Assembly: GCA_945983195.1 (NCBI GenBank)
Contig: CAMFSS010000171.1
Location: 1 to 5,447 of the forward strand
Reading direction: 5' to 3'
Length of the DNA stretch: 5,447 nucleotides
Source: an uncultured Prevotellaceae bacterium
GTDB taxonomy: Bacteria; Bacteroidota; Bacteroidia; Bacteroidales; Muribaculaceae
A program made the position numbers and the translations under genes. Below are positions 1 through 5,447 of the stretch, piece after piece (position 1 is the first letter of the stretch; each line of letters starts with the position of its first letter). Below the pieces are notes generated by a model. The model saw only the letters and a list, made by a program, of their open reading frames with translations. It did not search any database and had not been told where the DNA came from.

Positions 1-92
1 GTATGCTATAGTCAATAAGCGTGAACCGCATCAAGACGATGGGTTGCACAACTTAAACAAACAATGAATTTTTACAATTAAAACTTATAATT

Positions 93-365
93 ATGAACGT
101 TAAACCATTATCCGACAGAGTTCTTATCGAACCAGCAGCCGCTGAGGAAGTAACCAGCGGTGGCATTATCATTCCCGATTCAGCTAAAGAGAAACCGCTC
201 AAAGGCACTGTGAAAGCTGTAGGTAACGGCACAAAAGACGAAGCAATGGTTGTGAAGCCAGGCGACACTGTGCTTTATGGCAAGTATGCCGGCACCGAGC
301 TTGAATTCGATGGTGTAAAATACCTCATGATGCGCCAATCAGATATTTTGGCTGTCGTTGAGTAA
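93..365 (+). CDS. groES: Co-chaperonin GroES (Hsp10/Cpn10)
   Basis: The 90-residue product is the lid of the GroEL folding chamber. Seven copies cap a GroEL ring in the cytosol, and ATP-driven cycles enclose unfolded proteins. The length matches the family (about 90-97 residues). Visible hallmarks are the N-terminal PLSDRVLIEP strand (residues 5-14), the flexible mobile loop at about 17-35 with the GroEL-contacting GGIII at 23-27 (GGIVL in E. coli), the roof-hairpin region around VGNG (43-46), and the C-terminal YLMMRQSDILAVVE. The ATG at 93 is preceded by an AT-rich stretch with no Shine-Dalgarno, normal for Bacteroidota. groEL follows after 48 bases, so the two form one operon. In bases 1-92 I see no CIRCE inverted repeat and no convincing Bacteroidota -33/-7 promoter, so heat-shock control cannot be read from this window. 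Identification is secure. Confidence 0.98.
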   Translation: MNVKPLSDRVLIEPAAAEEVTSGGIIIPDSAKEKPLKGTVKAVGNGTKDEAMVVKPGDTVLYGKYAGTELEFDGVKYLMMRQSDILAVVE

Positions 366-413
366 TCACCACTCAAATCATTTTTTAGTTTAATCTTAAA
401 AAACTCTTGAATT

Positions 414-2051
414 ATGGCAAAAGAAATCAAATTCGATATCAAGGCTCGCGAAGAGCTTAAGAAAGGCGTTGACGCACTCAGCAACGCAGTGAAGGTGACA
501 CTTGGCCCGAAAGGTCGCAACGTAATCATAGAAAAGAAATTTGGAGCTCCACACATCACCAAGGACGGTGTTACAGTGGCAAAGGAAGTGGAGCTTGAGG
601 ATCAATTCCAGAATATGGGTGCACAGCTCGTTAAGGAAGTGGCATCAAAGACAGGCGACGATGCAGGTGATGGCACAACAACTGCAACCGTACTCGCACA
701 GGCTATCGTCAACACCGGTTTGAAGAACGTTGCTGCCGGTGCCAACCCTATCGACATCAAGCGCGGTATCGACAAGGCTGTTGCCAAGGTGGTTGAAGCT
801 ATCAAGGCTCAGGCCGAAGAAGTGGGTGATGATTTCGAGAAAATCGAAAATGTTGCCCGTGTATCAGCCAACAACGATTCTGAAATCGGTCAGCTTATTG
901 CCGAGGCAATGAAGAAGGTTAAGAAAGAGGGTGTAATCACAGTGGAAGAGGCAAAGGGAACCGACACAAGCGTTGACGTTGTGGAGGGTATGCAGTTCGA
1001 TCGCGGCTACATTTCTCCTTACTTCGTAACCAACTCTGAGCGTATGGAGTGCGAAATGGATCACCCCTATATCCTGCTCTTCGACAAGAAGATCTCATCG
1101 CTTAAAGATATGCTTCCTATTCTCGAAGCTACAGCACAGAGCGGACGTCCGCTGCTCATTATTGCTGAAGACGTCGACAGCGAGGCTCTTGCAACACTCG
1201 TTGTGAACCGCCTGCGTGGCTCTCTTAAGGTTTGTGCTGTGAAGGCTCCTGGCTTCGGCGACCGCCGCAAGGAGATGCTTCAAGACATTGCAATCCTCAC
1301 TCAAGGTGTTGTAATCTCTGAGGAAAAGGGCTTAAAGCTCGAAAGCGCAACTATCGACATGCTCGGAAGTGCCGAAAAGGTTACCGTCAACAAGGAGAAT
1401 ACTACCATTGTGAACGGAAACGGTGAGAAAGAGTGCATCGCTGAGCGCGTGGCTCAAATCAAGGCTCAAATCGAATCGACCAAGTCAAGCTACGACAAGG
1501 AGAAACTTCAAGAGCGTCTTGCAAAACTCGCAGGTGGAGTAGCCGTCCTCTACATTGGTGCACCATCTGAAGTGGAAATGAAGGAGAAGAAGGACCGTGT
1601 AGACGATGCATTGAGCGCAACTCGCGCAGCCGTTGCCGAGGGTATTGTTCCCGGAGGTGGTGTTGCCTACATTCGTGCCATCAAGAGCCTCGACGGTTTC
1701 AAGGGCGAGAATGAGGACGAGAACACAGGTATCGAAATCATTCGCCGTGCCATTGAGGAGCCTCTTCGCCAGATTGTGGCTAATGCAGGCCTTGAAGGTG
1801 CTGTTATCGTACAAAAGGTTAAGGACGGCGAGGGTGACTTCGGTTACAATGCACGTACCGACAAGTTTGAGAACCTCTTAAAGTCGGGTGTTATCGACCC
1901 TGCAAAGGTTACTCGCGTAGCACTTGAGAACGCTGCATCAATTGCCGGAATGTTCCTCACCACTGAGTGTGTGATAGCAGAGAAGAAGGAGGAGAATCCT
2001 GCTCCTGCAATGCCTAATCCCGGAATGGGTGGAATGGGCGGAATGATGTAA
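414..2051 (+). CDS. groEL: Chaperonin GroEL (Hsp60/Cpn60)
   Basis: The 545-residue product is the large chaperonin subunit. Two stacked seven-member rings bind unfolded proteins and, with GroES and ATP, enclose them for folding in the cytosol. The length is standard. The equatorial ATP site is intact: TLGPKGR (29-35), KDGV with catalytic-type Asp51, and GDGTTT (85-90). The conserved RVDDALSATRAA segment carries Asp398, matching the ATP-hydrolysis Asp398 of E. coli, and is followed by EGIVPGGG. The apical domain (roughly 190-370) includes the conserved KAPGFGDRR stretch. The protein ends in the flexible Gly-Met-rich tail (PGMGGMGGMM) typical of group I chaperonins. There is no frameshift or truncation. 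The gene lies 48 bases after groES in the same operon and ends 33 bases before a strong palindrome. The ATG at 414 lacks a Shine-Dalgarno, as expected here, and gives the canonical MAKEIKF start. Sequence character is Bacteroidales. Identification is secure. Confidence 0.99.
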   Translation: MAKEIKFDIKAREELKKGVDALSNAVKVTLGPKGRNVIIEKKFGAPHITKDGVTVAKEVELEDQFQNMGAQLVKEVASKTGDDAGDGTTTATVLAQAIVNTGLKNVAAGANPIDIKRGIDKAVAKVVEAIKAQAEEVGDDFEKIENVARVSANNDSEIGQLIAEAMKKVKKEGVITVEEAKGTDTSVDVVEGMQFDRGYISPYFVTNSERMECEMDHPYILLFDKKISSLKDMLPILEATAQSGRPLLIIAEDVDSEALATLVVNRLRGSLKVCAVKAPGFGDRRKEMLQDIAILTQGVVISEEKGLKLESATIDMLGSAEKVTVNKENTTIVNGNGEKECIAERVAQIKAQIESTKSSYDKEKLQERLAKLAGGVAVLYIGAPSEVEMKEKKDRVDDALSATRAAVAEGIVPGGGVAYIRAIKSLDGFKGENEDENTGIEIIRRAIEEPLRQIVANAGLEGAVIVQKVKDGEGDFGYNARTDKFENLLKSGVIDPAKVTRVALENAASIAGMFLTTECVIAEKKEENPAPAMPNPGMGGMGGMM

Positions 2052-2084
2052 TTCTGCAAGAGAGCACATCTACACATTATATGC

Positions 2085-2114
2085 AAATGGGCTGCACAAT
2101 TGTGCAGCCCATTT
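2085..2114. terminator. Perfect 30-nt palindrome, probable bidirectional terminator
   Basis: The arm AAATGGGCTGCACAA is followed at once by its exact reverse complement TTGTGCAGCCCATTT. As RNA from either strand it folds into a hairpin of about 13 bp with an AATT loop and a GC-rich middle. The + strand ends in TTTT (2112-2115) and the - strand in TTT, so the U-tracts are short but present on both sides. It lies 33 bases past the groEL stop and 39 bases past the stop of the converging amidase gene, the right place to end both transcripts. The symmetry is seen directly; the terminator role is inferred from position and structure. Confidence 0.88.
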
Positions 2115-2153
2115 TGTGTCATTAAGGAACAAATGTGATGTTCCAATTATCCA

Positions 2154-4715
2154 TTACTTCACGAATTTTGCTGTAGCTGAAGTACCGTCGGTTGCGCTGA
2201 CTCTCACTACATATACTCCCTTTGGAAGAGCTTCAAGCGACAAAGTTGCAGAGGTTGTCATAGGTGCTGCGCCAAGCACTACCATTCCTGCCACGCTGTA
2301 GACTTCAACATGAGCTATTGCACTTGGAGAATTTACGGTGAGTACACCACCGGCAGCTTTTAGCTTGATAGCACCGGACTTGGCTGCAATAGCATCAACA
2401 CCAGTTATGTCGTCGAACGAGGCAGTGCGGATAGCAGAATTGTCGAACTTTGTGAACTCAAGCAAGTCAATGTTGATTTCGCCTTTCCATGCCTGCTGAG
2501 GAACATCTGGATTGCCATCAGTATTCTTGTGCTTGAAGAAGAAGCTGTCAAGTCGCCAATCGGCTGCAAGCACAGCAGTTCCGGTGAAGTGCTGATATTC
2601 ATCGTTAAGCAGATCCCATGAAATCATGCTCCAGCCACGGAAGTCAACCGGCTTAAGGTTGTACTTGATGCCTCCGTTCTTATTGCCTGTGCGTACACGC
2701 AGAGCTGTGCTTATTGTGTTGTTCGAGCCGTCGCCATAGACCCAGAATGTAAGCACGCCATCGTTGGTAGCGCGAGTTATGCTTTGTGTTGAGTGATACT
2801 CGCGAATCTGCCAAGCCCCGCCACTGAATGATGGATCAAAGTCGTAGATAAGCTTAGTGCTCTTCTGATTGTCAAGACGCACACCTATGTTGCTCGACAC
2901 AAAGAAGTTAGATTCTTGGGTAAGACCAGAGGTCGAACCAGAGCCATCAGGAGCCCAGAAACCCGATACGTCATCGAGAGGCAGAAGCACTTCAGTGCTG
3001 ACAATGTCGCGATACTCCGACAGGAACTTAAAGCTGAATTCTTCAGTTTCATTGCCTGAAAGGTCGGGTATTCCACCTTCCACCGTAACAAGGAAGCATC
3101 TGTCGAGCGGCAGGTTTTCCTTCAGATAGTAATGGAGAACAGAAGCTTCATTGATGACAGTGTGGGTGAGTACTCCGTCATAGTAAGTGCCGTCGCTGTC
3201 GACCAGCTTGAGGCAATCACTGTGCTTGTCGGCATTCCAGTTGAGAATCTCATTGTATTCTACACGAATCACCGGACGCAGCGTGAAAGCCACTTCGCCA
3301 TTGATTGCCGGGTCGGTCGATACCACATACGCCGGAGTAACATCAGGCTCAGCCATTGTGATTGTGAGAACATAGTTGTCGCCACCCTCACCGTCGCCAT
3401 TTCCGTCGAAAGGCTGCTGTGTCTGTGAATTCTTTGCCACCTGTCCGTCAATGGTAATGTTGTAGGTTGCAAGCGGTGTGAGTTTTGAAATGTCGACACT
3501 AAGCGTATAGTCGTTAATCCATGAGATAGCCACCTCGCCGCCATTGTCGAGTGAGAACGCATCATCCACCGACTGCTTGGCCATCTTGCGCGAGAAAGTG
3601 AGCACGAGAGGATAGATTGGACTGACTGATGAAGGGTCTTCGATTGAGGTTGACGCTATCGTAGCAGGTGCATTTGAGGTCAAAGCAACATCAAGCCAAG
3701 TTACGCTTTCCTTCGATTCGCCTTGCGGATTTGATGCAACAGTGACAGTACGTGTCATTGTGTCGAATCCGGGAGCAGAGAATGTAACCTCCACGCTTTT
3801 TCCTGCCTCAAGATTCTCAAACAAATAGAAGCCATTGTGGATAAGGTCTTTATTTGAAGTGAGTGTCTTGAAAGTGCTCTCCCATGTATCTGTGGTGTAG
3901 GTAAGTCCTTCCACTTGCACTGTGACACCGTCAATTGGCACCTCATTCTCCGAGTTGGTGACAATGCCCACGAGGAATGTCTGCTCAGGATTCGTCATGC
4001 CGTGATATTTCAGTATCGACTGGAAAGCGGCAAAAGCCTCAAGCTTCTTGTAGTCCTTGTTGATATTGAGTTGCTGCTGTGAAGCAATTGTGTGATAGCC
4101 TCCTTCACTGAGCAGCGACGCCATATTGGTTCGACGGTTTACCGACAGATATGGATACCTGTTCGCATGCGATTCTGTACCACGGTCATAGAAGCAGCGG
4201 TCGTGCCAGTTTCCACGTGTGGTGATGCGCATCACTCCTGTGAGATTGGGATTAAGAATCTCACCGAATGCCTTACCGCCATTTGGAGTCTTTTCTATCT
4301 CTACACCATTTTCCTTCCAACCGCCAAACAAAGTTACAGTAGTATTCTGCGACGCAGCAGCATCAGAGTGAATAGAATAGAAGAAATCGGCACCCCAAGC
4401 ATTTGCCATGTCTGAACGCTCTTCGAGCGAAACCTCTACAGTTTCGGTTTCGCGGCAAAGCATAAGGTTCTCAGCCGGCATATCGGTGTAATTAAACAAA
4501 AAGTCCTTAGTATAGAGAGCCACTCCAAGCACTTTTTCTGCCTCAGAATAGCCCCATAGGCCACGGTTTTCATGTAGAGAGTGTCCAGGGTCGAGAAACA
4601 GTTTGAAATCGCCCCAACCGGTTGATTTCTCAATCGCCATGGCACTTGGTGCAACAGCGGCACACACTGATGCAGCAAGCACGCTATTGAGCAGTATATT
4701 CTTGATTGTCTTCAT
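2154..4715 (-). CDS. Secreted multidomain N-acetylmuramoyl-L-alanine amidase (Amidase_3) with T9SS-type sorting domain
   Basis: The 853-residue product probably cleaves the amide bond between N-acetylmuramic acid and L-Ala in peptidoglycan. Residues 1-27 form a signal peptide (Lys-rich start, hydrophobic core, cleavage after AMA). Residues about 36-240 are an Amidase_3-like zinc domain: His45 in LDPGHS, Glu60 in SEAEK (alternatively Glu58), His116 in SIHSDA and probable catalytic Glu204 in LSEGGYHT, so the metal and catalytic set looks complete. Next come a carboxypeptidase-regulatory/CNA-B-like beta-sandwich (about 242-345), two SbsA-type (Big_5-like) Ig-like domains (about 350-455 and 459-566, the first with a DGNGDGEGGD loop), and a galactose-binding/CBM-like jelly roll (about 570-758). 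The end (about 782-853) resembles a T9SS type A sorting domain, with LPKGVYVVRV and terminal AKFVK. The start is 6 bases after the propeller gene, with no Shine-Dalgarno, so the two are probably co-transcribed. Domain boundaries and the sorting signal are judged by eye; substrate and export route are inferred. The amidase call is firm, the middle domains less so. Confidence 0.87.
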   Translation of the reverse strand: MKTIKNILLNSVLAASVCAAVAPSAMAIEKSTGWGDFKLFLDPGHSLHENRGLWGYSEAEKVLGVALYTKDFLFNYTDMPAENLMLCRETETVEVSLEERSDMANAWGADFFYSIHSDAAASQNTTVTLFGGWKENGVEIEKTPNGGKAFGEILNPNLTGVMRITTRGNWHDRCFYDRGTESHANRYPYLSVNRRTNMASLLSEGGYHTIASQQQLNINKDYKKLEAFAAFQSILKYHGMTNPEQTFLVGIVTNSENEVPIDGVTVQVEGLTYTTDTWESTFKTLTSNKDLIHNGFYLFENLEAGKSVEVTFSAPGFDTMTRTVTVASNPQGESKESVTWLDVALTSNAPATIASTSIEDPSSVSPIYPLVLTFSRKMAKQSVDDAFSLDNGGEVAISWINDYTLSVDISKLTPLATYNITIDGQVAKNSQTQQPFDGNGDGEGGDNYVLTITMAEPDVTPAYVVSTDPAINGEVAFTLRPVIRVEYNEILNWNADKHSDCLKLVDSDGTYYDGVLTHTVINEASVLHYYLKENLPLDRCFLVTVEGGIPDLSGNETEEFSFKFLSEYRDIVSTEVLLPLDDVSGFWAPDGSGSTSGLTQESNFFVSSNIGVRLDNQKSTKLIYDFDPSFSGGAWQIREYHSTQSITRATNDGVLTFWVYGDGSNNTISTALRVRTGNKNGGIKYNLKPVDFRGWSMISWDLLNDEYQHFTGTAVLAADWRLDSFFFKHKNTDGNPDVPQQAWKGEINIDLLEFTKFDNSAIRTASFDDITGVDAIAAKSGAIKLKAAGGVLTVNSPSAIAHVEVYSVAGMVVLGAAPMTTSATLSLEALPKGVYVVRVSATDGTSATAKFVK

Positions 4716-4721
4716 AATCGT

Positions 4722-5447
4722 TTAGTATTTAAGAGTAATAACGTAAATTGCAGCATCGGCGGCATTCTCAAAAGCCACCTTCATGCCATCAGGAGAAACT
4801 GAAGGAGTGAGAGGAATTATATCTGTACCGCCGGCAAGCTGTACTGATGCCATAGTAGCCGTATTGACAGCCATAATGTACGACTCCGTAAAACGGTTGC
4901 CATCGTCCTTCACATCTGTGTAGACAATTGTCTTGCCATCGGGAAGCCACGCAGGATGCGAGCCTTTTGTGATGAAGCGAACATTCTCTCCGGCAACAGT
5001 ACACGAATAGATGCCCTTACCCGGTATCTGGAAGGCAACCATCGAGCCATCGGCCGACAGCGCAGGGTTGATTACCATTTTGCCTTCAAACTGCTTCAGC
5101 CCGGCAATGCGCTTGGCAGCATTCGTCGTGTCATTCATCATAATGGTATATACATTCAATGCAGCGGCCAGTTTCACTGACTTTGTCCGAATATTCACAG
5201 CTTTTGAACCGTTCTGCTCCGACACAATCACATTCTCATTGTCCCACACTGGTGTGCCATTCAGCGCACGGGTCTTGGCTACGACTGTCTGCTCGCTGCC
5301 ATCGGAAATATTCCACACTTTCACTTCGTGAAACACACGATTGTTCTCGGTAATGTTGGTTCTGCCCATAATCCGCGAGCCATCAGCACTCCACTGCATC
5401 TTGTAGCCGGCTCCTGAAAGATTTGTAACCGACGTAAGGGCTTTTCC
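4722..5447 (-). CDS. WD40-like (PD40/TolB-type) beta-propeller protein, 3' part
   Basis: The last 241 residues of a longer protein are visible. The reading frame stays open to the window edge, so the true start lies beyond 5447; the Met codon at 5397-5399 sits inside a propeller repeat (GYKMQWSADGSRIMG) and is not the start. Repeated PD40-like units are seen: WSADGSRIMG (visible residues 19-28), a degenerate PVWDNENVIVS (66-76), NPALSADGSMVAF (127-139), HPAWLPDGKTIVYT (164-177) and TPSVSPDGMKVAF (214-226). The x-P-x-x-S-x-D/P-D-G-x-x-[IV]-[AV]-[FY] pattern is that of TolB and related propellers, which usually act outside the cytoplasm as binding or scaffolding modules. No enzyme motif or C-terminal sorting domain is visible; the protein ends just after the last blade (ITLKY). 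Whether it has a signal or lipoprotein peptide, or another domain, cannot be seen. The secreted amidase gene follows after 6 bases, suggesting a shared transcript and perhaps a shared role at the envelope (inference). Confidence 0.85.
   Translation of the reverse strand, partial: GKALTSVTNLSGAGYKMQWSADGSRIMGRTNITENNRVFHEVKVWNISDGSEQTVVAKTRALNGTPVWDNENVIVSEQNGSKAVNIRTKSVKLAAALNVYTIMMNDTTNAAKRIAGLKQFEGKMVINPALSADGSMVAFQIPGKGIYSCTVAGENVRFITKGSHPAWLPDGKTIVYTDVKDDGNRFTESYIMAVNTATMASVQLAGGTDIIPLTPSVSPDGMKVAFENAADAAIYVITLKY

Noticed and set aside
43..52. GTTG-CA-CAAC short inverted repeat.
   Set aside because: A four-base stem with a two-base loop cannot form a stable hairpin.
1..67. Open frame in bases 2-67 (+ strand) ending in TGA, which could be the tail of an upstream gene.
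   Set aside because: Only 21 codons are visible, with a polar, low-information sequence; an open run of this length is common by chance and I recognise nothing in it.
1..92. Possible heat-shock operator (CIRCE) or Bacteroidota promoter before groES.
   Set aside because: No TTAGCACTC/GAGTGCTAA pair and no good TAnnTTTG element at suitable spacing were found; the promoter may lie left of the window.
1485..1814. 109-codon open frame on the - strand within groEL.
   Set aside because: It lies wholly antisense to a highly conserved groEL region, has no recognisable domain and fits a shadow of groEL codon bias.
1844..2146. 100-codon - strand open frame crossing the groEL 3' end and the terminator.
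   Set aside because: It is antisense to the Gly-Met tail of GroEL (hence its Pro/Ile repeats) and spans the palindrome; there is no sign of real coding.
5011..5331. 106-codon + strand open frame opposite the propeller gene.
   Set aside because: The - strand frame has clear repeated PD40 motifs; this one has none and is a shadow.
5397..5399. Met codon as the start of the propeller gene, giving a 225-residue protein.
   Set aside because: The frame stays open upstream to the window edge and the Met sits in the middle of a propeller repeat (GYKMQWSADG), so the gene is simply cut by the window.

Overview
The window looks chromosomal and comes from a member of the Bacteroidales. Three things suggest this: the GroEL/GroES sequences, the lack of Shine-Dalgarno sequences (AT-rich stretches precede the starts instead), and a gene product ending in what looks like a type IX secretion (T9SS, 'por') C-terminal sorting domain. 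A gut lineage such as Muribaculaceae or a relative is a plausible guess, but the family cannot be fixed by eye.

Layout: the left 2 kb is a compact + strand groES-groEL operon (93-365 and 414-2051), both genes intact and full length. A perfect 30-nt palindrome (2085-2114) follows groEL. It lies between two converging transcription units and probably serves as a bidirectional terminator. The right 3.3 kb is a - strand operon read from the right edge leftwards. First comes the 3' end of a gene for a WD40-like/TolB-type (PD40) beta-propeller protein (4722-5447, start outside the window). Six bases later comes an 853-residue exported multidomain protein (2154-4715) with an N-terminal zinc N-acetylmuramoyl-L-alanine amidase (Amidase_3) domain, a string of beta-sandwich domains and the T9SS-like tail.

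How the genes work together: GroES and GroEL form the cytosolic folding chamber. The - strand pair is unrelated to it. It appears to encode an envelope or secreted peptidoglycan hydrolase co-transcribed with a beta-propeller protein that may be a binding or scaffold partner. That partnership is inferred only from the tight spacing and shared strand. No tRNA, rRNA, CRISPR array, insertion sequence or prophage signal was seen. The most notable item is the modular amidase and its propeller neighbour, not a clearly new system.
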